From: Malikia spinosa
GTDB taxonomy: Bacteria > Pseudomonadota > Gammaproteobacteria > Burkholderiales > Burkholderiaceae_C
NCBI RefSeq assembly: GCF_002980625.1
Contig: NZ_PVLR01000020.1
Coordinates: 1-36,698 of the forward strand
Direction: 5' to 3'
Length of the DNA stretch: 36,698 nucleotides
The position numbers were made by a program, and so were the translations under genes. The notes beneath the pieces were generated by a model that was not told the origin of the DNA, made no database searches, and saw only the letters and a list, made by a program, of their open reading frames with translations. This document shows positions 17,122 through 27,743 of the stretch, one piece after another; within the stretch, counting starts at the first letter, position 1; the number at the start of each line of letters is the position of its first letter.

Positions 17122-17796
17122 ATGCACGATCAAAAGCATTTTTCGGACATCTCAAGCAAGGTGCATCGTCTGGAATTGATTTACGAGCAGCTCAGCCGTA
17201 ACTACCCGACCTTCGACCAGACTGACGACCCCTGGATGACCAACGGTCTGTCCAGCACACCGTTTCGCTGCCTGGTTTCTGTCTGCCTGTCGACCATGAC
17301 CATCACACCCCGAGCGGTCAAGGCCTGCGTGCCACTCTTCGAGCGTGTGTCCAACTTCGAGGAACTGCTGGCCTTGGATGACGAGGCGTTACGCACCATC
17401 ATCAAGCCGGTGGCGCACTACAACCGCAAGACAACGAATCTGAAGATCATGTGCCAACAGATCCTTCAGGACTTCGGTGGCCGCATCCCTGATACCCACC
17501 AGGATCTGATGAAGCTGCAAGGTGTTGGCCGCAAGGTAGCTGACATCATGATGAACTTCATCTTTCACGAGGACACCATCGCCGTGGACACCCACGTGCT
17601 GCGCGTGCTGAACCGGTTGGACATAGTGCACACGTCTGTCGCCGAGGCCGCTGCCGACCAGATCAACGGCATCACCCCGGCCCACTACAAGCGGCATGCA
17701 CATGAATGGCTGATCCAGCATGGCATGCAGGCATGTACCGCGCGCCGCCCGCGGTGCGGGGCCTGCTGTATTTCCGAGCTGTGCAGCTACCGCTGA
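17122..17796 (+). CDS. nth: Endonuclease III-like DNA glycosylase/AP lyase
   Basis: 224 residues from the ATG at 17122; the frame stays open to a TTG at 17044, but those residues do not resemble the family. The helix-hairpin-helix LMKLQGVGRKVADIMMNF carries the catalytic Lys, and the catalytic Asp sits in AVDTHVLRVLNRL. The C-terminus has the [4Fe-4S] pattern C-x6-C-x2-C-x5-C (CTARRPRCGACCISELC). All key residues for excision of oxidised pyrimidines and the beta-lyase reaction are present. The substrate-side loop reads LSTMTITPRAV where classical Nth has LSAQT, so this is a divergent branch. The photolyase gene follows 25 bp later, making a small DNA-repair operon. Confidence 0.88.
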   Translation: MHDQKHFSDISSKVHRLELIYEQLSRNYPTFDQTDDPWMTNGLSSTPFRCLVSVCLSTMTITPRAVKACVPLFERVSNFEELLALDDEALRTIIKPVAHYNRKTTNLKIMCQQILQDFGGRIPDTHQDLMKLQGVGRKVADIMMNFIFHEDTIAVDTHVLRVLNRLDIVHTSVAEAAADQINGITPAHYKRHAHEWLIQHGMQACTARRPRCGACCISELCSYR

Positions 17797-17821
17797 CCTG
17801 ACGCAGTCACTTAACACGACC

Positions 17822-19378
17822 ATGCCTGCCGTATCGGAGATCAGCCCTGCTGGGCCGCCAGAGGTGGTCTGGTTCAAACGCGACCTTCGCGTTGAAGACC
17901 ATACAGCACTGGCACACGCGACGGCTGCAGGGCCGGTCTTGTGTGTCTACGCCGTCGAGCTGGACTACTGGCGCCAGCCTGGCACCAGCGATCGACAGTG
18001 GCAGTTCGTGCACGAATGTCTGCTGAGCCTGGACGCGCAGCTCAAGTCGTTGGGCACTGCGCTTGAAATTCACGTGGTGCCGGTCATCCAGATGCTGGAC
18101 GCGCTGCACCTCCGACTGGGCCCCTTCACGTTGCACAGCCACCAGGAGACCGGCGGGCTCTGGACCTACGCACGTGACCGTGCGGTAGCAGCTTGGTGCC
18201 GAGATCATGGCGTGCGCTGGCACGAGTACCCACAGAACGGGGTGGTTCGCCCAGTGTCGCGCCGCGGTCGTCGATTCAAGGAACATTGGGATGCTTGGGC
18301 AACGGCGCCTCTGGCGCACCTACCGACCCAACCCTTGTGGCTCGGGCCTGCCAGCGGGCGGACGGTCTCGCTGCTGCCAACAGCCGTCAAGGCCGACCCT
18401 TTTCCGTGTGCTGGCCGGCAAAGAGGTGGCCTGCAGCCCGCCCGTGACCTGCTGGACAGCTTCCTGGCCGGCCGCGGGCAAGACTACGGCGCCCACATGA
18501 GTGCACCAGCCACTGCCGAGCAGGGATGCTCTCGCCTGAGCCCTCACATCGCTCACGGTAGCCTGAGCCTGCGCCAGATCGCCCAGACTGCGCTGCAGGC
18601 CCGCGAAGCCGCTCCGCGTGCGCACTGGCATCGCCAACTGGGCAGCTACGTGACGCGGCTCTGGTGGCACTGCTACGCATTGCAGGTGCTGGAGAACCAG
18701 CCCGCCATGGAGCGTCAGGCCCTGGTGCCCGAAATGGAACAGTTGCCACGCCCGATGGACAGGGCGCGTTTCGACGCGTGGCGACTCGGCCGCACCGGCT
18801 GGCCGATGGTCGATGCCTGCATGCGATTCCTCCACCACCAGGGCTGGCTCAACTTCCGCATGCGAGCGATGCTGGTAACGGTGGCGACGCACACCCTGTC
18901 CTTGCCCTGGCGGCCGGTGGCAGACTGGCTGGCAGAGCTGTTCGTGGACTTCGAGCCTGGCATCCACTACACACAGATGCAAATGCATAGCTGCATGGCC
19001 GCCAGCCCGGTGTTGCGCCTGTACAACCCGGTGACACAGGCCCGTGAGCTGGACCCGAACGGGAAGTTCGTGCGCCGCTGGGTGCCTGAGCTGCGGGCGG
19101 TACCCGACGACTGGATTGTCATGCCATGGGCCATGCCAGCGACAGCTCGGCACCGCTGGGGTCTGATGGGCTCGGACGATTACCCGGCACCACGGGTCGA
19201 CTTCGAGCAGGTGCACCGGTCCGTCAAAGCCGAGATCGCCGCGCTGCGGTCCAGCCTCGACCTGCAGCCGGCACCAGGGTTCAACGAAAGGCCCCGCCAA
19301 ACAGCACGGGCTCAGCGCACGGCTCGCGGGCTGCAGCAAGGGGAGGCCAAGCTGCCTGCGCAGCTCAGCCTGTTCTGA
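17822..19378 (+). CDS. Deoxyribodipyrimidine photolyase / cryptochrome family protein
   Basis: 518 residues from the ATG at 17822; upstream in-frame codons overlap nth. The N-terminal alpha/beta domain starts VVWFKRDLRVEDHTALAHA, the family signature for the antenna-binding half. The C-terminal FAD-binding half contains SRLSPHIAHGSLSLRQI, GRTGWPMVDACMRFLHHQGWLNFRMRAMLV and LRLYNPVTQARELDPNGKFVRRWVPEL. These match the bacterial photolyase branch in which the motif QMQMHSCM replaces the usual ASxxQ-type stretch. The protein should repair UV-induced pyrimidine dimers using blue light, or act as a light sensor. Repair is more likely given the nth neighbour. The basic C-terminal tail (RPRQTARAQRTARGL) may help DNA binding. 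Confidence 0.88.
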   Translation: MPAVSEISPAGPPEVVWFKRDLRVEDHTALAHATAAGPVLCVYAVELDYWRQPGTSDRQWQFVHECLLSLDAQLKSLGTALEIHVVPVIQMLDALHLRLGPFTLHSHQETGGLWTYARDRAVAAWCRDHGVRWHEYPQNGVVRPVSRRGRRFKEHWDAWATAPLAHLPTQPLWLGPASGRTVSLLPTAVKADPFPCAGRQRGGLQPARDLLDSFLAGRGQDYGAHMSAPATAEQGCSRLSPHIAHGSLSLRQIAQTALQAREAAPRAHWHRQLGSYVTRLWWHCYALQVLENQPAMERQALVPEMEQLPRPMDRARFDAWRLGRTGWPMVDACMRFLHHQGWLNFRMRAMLVTVATHTLSLPWRPVADWLAELFVDFEPGIHYTQMQMHSCMAASPVLRLYNPVTQARELDPNGKFVRRWVPELRAVPDDWIVMPWAMPATARHRWGLMGSDDYPAPRVDFEQVHRSVKAEIAALRSSLDLQPAPGFNERPRQTARAQRTARGLQQGEAKLPAQLSLF

Positions 19379-19459
19379 ATTGACGATCACGCGCAAGTGC
19401 GGTCCACGCCCCCACACCTTGCCGAGCTGCGTGGGCAGTAGTCTTGCAAGACCTGAAAT

Positions 19460-20152
19460 ATGGATATGAAATTCTCAAGCCGAACCCTCCCGTTTCTTAC
19501 CGAAGCTGGCCAGCAGACCGATCCGAACTGGCTTGAGCAGAACCAAGCCACCTATGAAGCCCATGTCAGGGGGCCCTTCATCGACTTGGCCGAGAGGCTC
19601 AAGGCCGCACTGCAGCCAAGCGTTCCGGACTACCACTTCCCCATCAAGGGAATCGGCAGGATCAAGAGGGCCACCCACCACGTGGTGAGTGGCGGCCCTT
19701 GCTTCAAGGACTGGCTGTCCATTTCGATCTCGAAACCCTCGTACTCCCGCTTTGAGCGCAACCCTCACCTGTTCTTCGGCATTCTTCCCAACATCCCGCA
19801 GTACATGGGGGTCGTGGTCGCAGGGGGACTGTTCATGCCATCCGGCCCACAACTGAGAAAGGTCAGAAGTGCCATTGCACAGGACGCTCGACTTTTTCAT
19901 GCGTTGTTTGACGACCCCACTTTTAAGGCGCGCTTCAAGACCAACTTTTCGCGCGAGGAAGTGGCTTCTCGCCCGCCACGAGGGTTCGATCCAGATCATC
20001 CGGATATGGATTGGTTGAGGCTCAAAAAGTTTTTGGTGGTGAAGAAACTCACCAATGCTGAGTTCACCTCTCGGGACCTGGTGCCGGCGGTGGTGGAAGA
20101 CTTCAAGCAACTGGTACGCCTCAATCGTTTCCTCGAGAATGCGCTCACATAG
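19460..20152 (+). CDS. DUF2461 family protein
   Basis: 230 residues. FLTEAGQQTDPNWLEQNQATYEAHVRGPFIDLAERL, the central GGGLFMPSGPQLRKVRSAI and PRGFDPDHPDMDWLRLKKFLVVKKL match the DUF2461 pattern (family also known as TIGR02453). The biochemical role of the family is unknown; members are cytosolic and widely distributed. The start could be the ATG at 19460 or the one at 19466, and no strong ribosome-binding site is seen. It lies 81 bp after the photolyase gene in the same direction. Confidence 0.8.
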   Translation: MDMKFSSRTLPFLTEAGQQTDPNWLEQNQATYEAHVRGPFIDLAERLKAALQPSVPDYHFPIKGIGRIKRATHHVVSGGPCFKDWLSISISKPSYSRFERNPHLFFGILPNIPQYMGVVVAGGLFMPSGPQLRKVRSAIAQDARLFHALFDDPTFKARFKTNFSREEVASRPPRGFDPDHPDMDWLRLKKFLVVKKLTNAEFTSRDLVPAVVEDFKQLVRLNRFLENALT

Positions 20153-20208
20153 TCCTCGGCCACCACATCGCACCTCAACAAAAGTGGTCTGCCACAATGC
20201 TGGTCCAA

Positions 20209-20264
20209 ATGTCCGCTTTGGGTCGCTATGCAAAGCTTTCTATAGCGACCCTGAACCGACATTC
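20209..20264. terminator. Long imperfect hairpin between convergent genes
   Basis: Inner arms GGGTCGCTAT (20221-20230) and ATAGCGACCC (20243-20252) pair perfectly around a 12-base loop. Outer arms AATGTC (20209) and GACATT (20259) extend the stem. It sits between the convergent DUF2461 and LysR genes, so a bidirectional terminator is likely. The nested layout also fits an interspersed REP-like repeat. Confidence 0.55.
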
Positions 20265-20286
20265 CACACGCTGCCAAAGCAGCCGT

Positions 20287-21252
20287 TCAAACGGACAGAT
20301 CCCGCATACAGGGCGTTGCCTCTCTCAGCTCCTTTTGGCTCAGGACGTATTCGCTGTTGTTCACGAGCCGCGACACGACGAAGTCGATGAAAGCGCGTAC
20401 GCGCGCCGGTTGGGCGTTGCGGCTGCCGTAATAGACGAAGTAGCTGTAGCGCTCGGGTATGTGGTCCACCAGCAGCGGCACCAGTTGGCCGGCCCGTATG
20501 TAAGGCGCCGCCGTCACGCCAGCCAGCTGCCCGATCACCTTGCTGGACAGCACGGCATGCAGCTCGATGACCTCGTCATTGGTGCTCAGCGCCGGCACCA
20601 CGGTCTGTTCCACCTCTTCATCACCCACCTTGAAGCGCCAGGGCACCACCCGTCCGGTGCCGGTGTTGCGGTACACGCTGCATCGGTGCGCCGCCAAATC
20701 GGCCATGTTGTCGGGCGCACCGTGCAAGCGAAGGTAGTCGGGCGATGCGCAGATCACAAGCTGCACCGGGAACAGGCGACGCGCGATCACGCCCTCATGC
20801 GGTGAGTGGCCGAGGCGAAACCCCACATCCACCCGGTCCTCGACCCAGTTGCCCACCCGATCTTCCAGCTGCACGTCGGGCACGATGCCCGGATGGCGCT
20901 CGCAGAACTCGTCGAGCAGCCGCCAGAGCAGCGCCTGGAAGGTGGAGCGCGGCCCGACGATGCGCAGCGGCCCGGCGATCTCGTCCTTGGCCTGCCTGGC
21001 AGACAACAGGGCTCGCCGCAGACCCAGCAGCGAGGGCTGGGCCTCATCCAGAAAGCGCTGGCCTTCGTCGGTCAGGGCCATGGAGCGGGTGGTGCGGTGG
21101 AACAGGCGCAGGTCCAGATGCTGTTCCAGCTGCGCCAAAGCCTGGCTGGCCGCTTGCGGACTGATGTTCAGGGCGGCGGCGGTCTTGCGCAGGCTGCCGA
21201 GTTCGGCCGCCGTGACAAAGACCGAGATGGCGCGCAGTTCATTGATGGCCAT
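20287..21252 (-). CDS. LysR-family transcriptional regulator
   Basis: 321 residues. The N-terminal winged helix is clear: LRAISVFVTAAELGSLRKTAAALNISPQAASQALAQLEQHLDLRLFHRTTRSMALTDEG. The substrate-binding domain begins at GPLRIVGP and includes VDVGFRLGHSPHEGVIARRLFP. It resembles regulators that control neighbouring oxidoreductases. It is transcribed divergently from the cupin-CMD and aldo/keto reductase genes, the classical LysR arrangement, and so probably activates them in response to a small aromatic or carbonyl compound. The inducer is not known. Confidence 0.9.
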   Translation of the reverse strand: MAINELRAISVFVTAAELGSLRKTAAALNISPQAASQALAQLEQHLDLRLFHRTTRSMALTDEGQRFLDEAQPSLLGLRRALLSARQAKDEIAGPLRIVGPRSTFQALLWRLLDEFCERHPGIVPDVQLEDRVGNWVEDRVDVGFRLGHSPHEGVIARRLFPVQLVICASPDYLRLHGAPDNMADLAAHRCSVYRNTGTGRVVPWRFKVGDEEVEQTVVPALSTNDEVIELHAVLSSKVIGQLAGVTAAPYIRAGQLVPLLVDHIPERYSYFVYYGSRNAQPARVRAFIDFVVSRLVNNSEYVLSQKELREATPCMRDLSV

Positions 21253-21285
21253 GAGATTCCTTTGGCTGCGATTGTCCGTTATGGC

Positions 21286-21300
21286 TTGTTAATTCATCAA
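21286..21300. promoter_or_regulatory. LysR-type operator candidate
   Basis: TTGTTAATTCATCAA contains the T-N11-A core with partial dyad symmetry. It lies in the 123-bp divergent region between the LysR gene and the cupin-CMD gene, where LysR regulators bind. Confidence 0.45.
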
Positions 21301-21375
21301 GTCTTTCAGCACTGTTCACCACCCAATCATCTTCCTAGACTGGGCGCCTTGATACGCTATTTGAAGGAACCCCTG

Positions 21376-23080
<1,705 letters not shown>

Positions 23081-23110
23081 CCCTGTTCCCCCCTTTTGAT
23101 GGAGCCCGAC

Positions 23111-24283
<1,173 letters not shown>

Positions 24284-24289
24284 AGCGTG

Positions 24290-24424
24290 TTATGAACTTT
24301 GTCCGGCGCCCAGGAGCATCGCGGCCTTGGGCAGCATGAGGATGGCGAATACCACGAAGCCCTTCTTCGCCTCGGGCAGCTTGACCACGCGCAACTCGAT
24401 GCCCGCCGCAGCGGCCGTTTGGTA
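24290..24424 (-). pseudogene. Transposase fragment, IS5-family-like, internally deleted
   Basis: Read on the minus strand, 44 codons before a TAA give GIELRVVKLPEAKKGFVV followed by FAILMLPKAAMLLGAG. The first half matches the region just before the PRRWVVER motif of IS5-group DDE transposases, and the second half matches their C-terminal tail. The ~60 residues between are missing, and a TGA stands upstream, so this is a decayed copy. The adjacent AGCGTGTTATGAACTTTG (24284) resembles the terminal repeat of such elements. Confidence 0.55.
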
Positions 24425-24447
24425 TCAGAGTTGTGGGTAATTGAAAG

Positions 24448-24472
24448 GTTCGCCGGATGCTTACGGCGGAAC
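24448..24472 (-). terminator. Hairpin terminator for the MDR gene
   Basis: Arms GTTCGCCG and CGGCGGAAC pair with a one-base bulge. On the minus strand the stem begins 8 bp after the oxidoreductase stop and is followed by TTTCAATT, giving a weak U-rich tail. Confidence 0.45.
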
Positions 24473-24479
24473 GGCCCGG

Positions 24480-25481
24480 TTACCTGATCTTGACGACGAC
24501 TTTTCCCTTGGCCCGGCCGAGGGCCAGGTAGTCCAGGGCTTCCCTGGCCTGCTCGAACGGGAACACCTTGTCGATGACCGGTCGGATCCGTTCGGCCTTG
24601 AGCAGCTCACCGATTTCTGCAAGCTGTTGCCCGTCCGGACGTACGAAATGGAAGGCGTACTCGACCCCCTTCTTCTTGGACTGCTTCAGGATCTTGCGGC
24701 TCATCAGGCCGAACACGAACTTCAGCAAGAAGTTCAGCTTCCTTGCTTCTGCGAAGGCGGCATCCAGCGGGCCGATCAGCGAAACGATCCGGCTGCCCGG
24801 TTTCAGGATGTCCAGCGACTTCTCGATCGCGTCGCCCCTGACCGTGCCAAGCACGACGTCGTAGCCGTGCAGCACCTTCTCGAATTCCTGCTTCTTGTAG
24901 TCGACGATCTCGTCGGCACCCAGGCTTCGAACCAGCTCGATATTGCCCGTACTGACGGTCGTTCCCACCTTGGCGCCGAGCTCGTGAGCCAGCTGGATCG
25001 CAAAAGTCCCGATGCCGCCCGAGCCTGCAGGGATGAACACCTTCTGACCGCGGCGCAGGTTGACACGTTCCTTCAGCGCCTGCCAGGAGGTCAGCGCGAC
25101 CATGGGGATCGACGCGGCTTGCACGAAGTCCAGATTGGGCGGCTTCAGGGCGGCGGCGCTCTCCGGCACTGCGGCGAACTCCGCAAGCGAGCCCTTGCCC
25201 AGGTCAAACAGGCTGGCGAAAACCTCGTCGCCCGGCTTGAAGCGGGTCACGCGGCTGCCGACCTCGACCACCACGCCGGCGAGATCGCTGCCCAGGATGG
25301 CCGGCAGCTTGAAATGCAGGACAGGCTTGAAGGTGCCCACCGGGATCATGTTGTCGATGGGGTTCACGCCGGCAGCGTGGACCTGAACCAGCAGCTCGTC
25401 GGGCTGCAGCGTGGGGCGGTCGATGTTGGAGAACCCGATGTCGGGCGACTTGCCGTAGCGTTTGAAGGTGAGTGCTTTCAT
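24480..25481 (-). CDS. MDR-family NADP-dependent oxidoreductase (quinone reductase-like)
   Basis: 333 residues. GroES-like start MKALTFKRYGKSPDIGF, then VQVHAAGVNPIDNMIPVG, GSDLAGVVVEVGSRVTRFKPGDEVFA, and the nucleotide-binding glycine motif AGSGGIGTFAIQLAHELGAKV. No catalytic zinc ligands are seen, consistent with zinc-independent quinone or enoyl reductases. The C-terminal RIRPVIDKVFPFEQAREALDYLALGRAKGKVVVKI is typical. It follows the SDR gene by 40 bp on the same strand, and both are likely controlled by the divergent TetR regulator. Probably reduces quinones or unsaturated carbonyls; substrate unknown. Confidence 0.9.
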   Translation of the reverse strand: MKALTFKRYGKSPDIGFSNIDRPTLQPDELLVQVHAAGVNPIDNMIPVGTFKPVLHFKLPAILGSDLAGVVVEVGSRVTRFKPGDEVFASLFDLGKGSLAEFAAVPESAAALKPPNLDFVQAASIPMVALTSWQALKERVNLRRGQKVFIPAGSGGIGTFAIQLAHELGAKVGTTVSTGNIELVRSLGADEIVDYKKQEFEKVLHGYDVVLGTVRGDAIEKSLDILKPGSRIVSLIGPLDAAFAEARKLNFLLKFVFGLMSRKILKQSKKKGVEYAFHFVRPDGQQLAEIGELLKAERIRPVIDKVFPFEQAREALDYLALGRAKGKVVVKIR

Positions 25482-25521
25482 GTCTTCTTCCTTGTTTCTG
25501 GCGAACCCAGGGTGGTGAAGC

Positions 25522-26310
25522 TCAGGCTTGGAGCCGGTAGCGATCAGCCGCCTGGGCCTGCCGCACGTCAGCTAGCAAGGTCTGTCGAGCGCCGTCCAGT
25601 GCATCCCAACGTTCGGCCACATGGAGTGGCGGGATCGTGACTAGCTCGCGGCGGTCGTAGCCGACCAGCGCCGCATCAACCAGTTCATCGACGTCCATGA
25701 CTTCCGGGAGGGTGTTGACGTCAATGCCGGCGCGCCCCCAGATCTCCGTGCGCGTCGCCGCCGGCAGCACGGCCTGCACATAGATTCCCTTGGGAGAGAG
25801 CTCCAGGTTCAGCCCCTGCGACAGAAACAGCACGAAAGCCTTGGTGGCACCGTAAATCGTCATGCCGAGCTCGGGCGCCAAGCCCACCACCGAGCTGATG
25901 TTGACGATGGTGCCGGCGCCGGCCTGCACCAGGCGCGGGGCAATGGCTGCAGCCAGCCGGGTCAACGCCGTAGTGTTGAGTGCGATCAGCCTCTCGATGT
26001 CTTGCGCACTTTGCTGGACAAAGCCGCCGGACTGCGCCATGCCGGCGTTATTGATCAGGATGCCGAGGCGCGCGTCCTCGCGCAGGCGTGTTTCGACCGC
26101 TGCCAGCTCGATTGGCTGCGTGAGGTTGGCCTGCAGCACGTCAACTGCCACCTTGTGCGCCTCCCGCAGCTGTGCGGCGAGCGCATCGAGCCGGGACTTG
26201 TCGCGGGCGACCAGGACCAAGTTGTGTCCGCGCTTCGCGAAGCGCTCGGCGTAAACGGCACCAATGCCGCTGGAAGCGCCGGTGATGAGGACGGAGGGAA
26301 GGGTGGCCAT
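25522..26310 (-). CDS. Short-chain dehydrogenase/reductase
   Basis: 262 residues from the ATG at 26310. The open frame extends to 26433, but that extension is only the translated GGGTT repeat region and is unlikely to be protein. The Rossmann motif is VLITGASSGIGAVYAERFAKRG, NNAG occurs in ILINNAGMAQ, the catalytic Ser lies in VNISSVVG, and the YxxxK pair in YGATKAFVLFLSQGL. All catalytic residues are present, so it should be an active NAD(P)H-dependent oxidoreductase. It is the first gene of the minus-strand pair with the MDR oxidoreductase and is divergent from the TetR gene. Confidence 0.9.
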   Translation of the reverse strand: MATLPSVLITGASSGIGAVYAERFAKRGHNLVLVARDKSRLDALAAQLREAHKVAVDVLQANLTQPIELAAVETRLREDARLGILINNAGMAQSGGFVQQSAQDIERLIALNTTALTRLAAAIAPRLVQAGAGTIVNISSVVGLAPELGMTIYGATKAFVLFLSQGLNLELSPKGIYVQAVLPAATRTEIWGRAGIDVNTLPEVMDVDELVDAALVGYDRRELVTIPPLHVAERWDALDGARQTLLADVRQAQAADRYRLQA

Positions 26311-26364
26311 GTTTAAGTTCCTAGGCAGTGGTTGCCGCTTGTCGAGTGAGTTCGACTCCCGGTT

Positions 26365-26387
26365 GGGTTGGGTTGGGTTGGGCTGGG
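26365..26387 (+). repeat. GGGTT tandem repeat, potential G-quadruplex
   Basis: Five GGG tracts separated by two-base loops (TT, TT, TT, CT) on the plus strand. It lies 55-77 bp upstream of the SDR start, between divergent genes. Four or more G3 tracts with short loops satisfy the usual G-quadruplex pattern. Confidence 0.6.
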
Positions 26388-26500
26388 TTTGCGGTAGCAC
26401 ATGCCGTCCGTCGCTTCGTGTGTTCTCGGTCATGTTTCACCGTTTTACGTGGTGTTCGGATGCATCAATGATGATGAGTGTAATCAAAAAAGTCAATACT

Positions 26501-26520
26501 TTGATGATGACTGACATCAA
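26501..26520. promoter_or_regulatory. TetR operator candidate
   Basis: TTGATG and CATCAA form 6-bp arms around an 8-base spacer, 47 bp before the TetR start. A further CATCAA half-site lies at 26463. A TATAGAAT sequence at 26521 may be the -10 box of the TetR gene, so binding here would cover the promoter. Confidence 0.45.
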
Positions 26521-26566
26521 TATAGAATCGAGGCCTACGAAAGCAGCTCCCCAAGGCAAACAAGCG

Positions 26567-27160
26567 ATGAAAATCACCAAAGCGCAGGCGCAGGCGAATC
26601 GAGCGCATGTGGTGGAAACAGCTTCCCAGCTGTTTCGTGAACGCGGTTATGACGGCGTCAGCGTTGCCGATCTGATGGCCGCCGCCGGCTTTACCCACGG
26701 CGGCTTCTACAAGCAGTTCGCATCCAAAGCCGACCTGATCGCCGAATCGGCGGCTTGCGGCATCACTCAGACCGTTGCGCTGACCGGAAACGGTGTGGAG
26801 CCTGCCGAGTTCGTCAGGCAGTACCTGACGCGCGAGCACCGTGACAGTCGCGGCACCGGGTGCACGATGGCAGCATTGGGCGGGGATGCCGCTCGTCAGC
26901 CCGACTCAGTCCGAACCGCTTTTGCCACTGGCATAGAGGGCTTGGTGGCGGCCTTGAGCCGCAGCGATGACGCTGCTGCAGATTGCGCAGACGCGAACCA
27001 AAAGCGAGCCAAGGTACTGGACATGCTCTCGCATGTGGTGGGTGCCCTCGTGATGTCTCGGGCCTGCCCGGACGATTCCCCCCTCGCCGACGAATTCCTC
27101 ACGGCCTGCCGTGACTCGATCCTTGGGTCGCTGATTGCTCCCCAACTGCCCCCCGCGTAG
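26567..27160 (+). CDS. TetR/AcrR-family regulator
   Basis: 197 residues from the ATG at 26567. Upstream in-frame ATGs at 26469 and nearby would add a repeat-rich leader over the likely promoter and are less plausible. The HTH region is VVETASQLFRERGYDGVSVADLMAAAGFTHGGFYKQFASKADLIAE. The C-terminal domain includes DSRGTGCTMAALGGDAARQ, a motif shared by regulators that sit next to oxidoreductases. Its Cys could sense electrophiles, though this is speculative. It is divergent from the SDR-MDR pair and probably represses it. Confidence 0.88.
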   Translation: MKITKAQAQANRAHVVETASQLFRERGYDGVSVADLMAAAGFTHGGFYKQFASKADLIAESAACGITQTVALTGNGVEPAEFVRQYLTREHRDSRGTGCTMAALGGDAARQPDSVRTAFATGIEGLVAALSRSDDAAADCADANQKRAKVLDMLSHVVGALVMSRACPDDSPLADEFLTACRDSILGSLIAPQLPPA

Positions 27161-27178
27161 CGCGATGGCTGGGGAGCG

Positions 27179-27205
27179 AGGCAGTCGGCCGGCTTTCGAC
27201 TGCCT
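27179..27205 (+). terminator. Hairpin after the TetR gene
   Basis: Perfect 9-bp stem, AGGCAGTCG (27179) and CGACTGCCT (27197), with a 9-base loop, 19 bp after the TetR stop. No strong T-run follows, so it may be a weak terminator. Confidence 0.5.
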
Positions 27206-27270
27206 GATTGACCGCTTGCCGCTGCCGCCGACATTCGCCGTTTGATGGCGAATTTCACTGATCAACCGTC

Positions 27271-27450
27271 CCCCAGGGGATGGCCACCGCGCTCAAGGCC
27301 GATACCTCCAAGGTGGTTTGGGCCGGTGGCTCGGCCGGCGGTGCCGACCACATCCTGGCCGGCCTGGTGGCCAAGGCCTCCGGTGGCGACACGAGCAAGC
27401 TGAACTACGTGCCTTTCTCAGGTGGTGGTCAAGCGCTGCCAGCCATTCAC
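27271..27450 (+). pseudogene. Fragment of a Bug/TctC-family solute-binding protein gene
   Basis: About 55 codons encode MATALKADTSKVVWAGG, SAGGADHILAGLVAKA and LNYVPFSGGGQALPAI. This matches the middle of Bug-type periplasmic binding proteins of the tripartite tricarboxylate transporter family. An in-frame TGA stands at 27259, and after PAI the sequence no longer resembles the family. Both ends are lost, so this is a remnant left by recombination. Bug proteins are highly amplified in Burkholderiales, which supports the host assignment. Confidence 0.6.
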
Positions 27451-27743
27451 CATGCTCTTGGCTGGACAAGCGACTGGATGAATGAAGACTTGTAACTTAC
27501 GAAATTTCAATTGTTCACTACTGCTGCATGGGCCAACAAAGTAGTGCGGTGCGTGACAGTTGCTGGCCAGCAGCCAGCCAACTTGACACGGCTGTGACTC
27601 TGGTTCAGGCCGAGGGCGGTCGTCTGGCTCTGGCGAGTAGATGGACTGCCAAGTCGTGTCCCCCAACAAAGCCGATTGACGCGCTGTGTTGGGGCGACTT
27701 GAGCAAGCGCCTGGATGTAGCGGGCTGATTCTCCAGGCACCGC
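27451..27743. other. Gene-free stretch between remnant and RND gene
   Basis: I see no convincing gene here. It holds the hairpin at 27651 and otherwise looks like recombined noncoding sequence between the Bug remnant and the RND gene. Confidence 0.4.
27651..27700 (-). terminator. Hairpin downstream of the RND gene
   Basis: Arms AAGTCG plus CCCCAACA (27651-27668) pair with TGTTGGGG plus CGACTT (27687-27700), with a 4-base bulge on the left arm. It begins 43 bp past the RND stop on the minus strand. Terminator function is inferred; there is no U-run. Confidence 0.45.
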
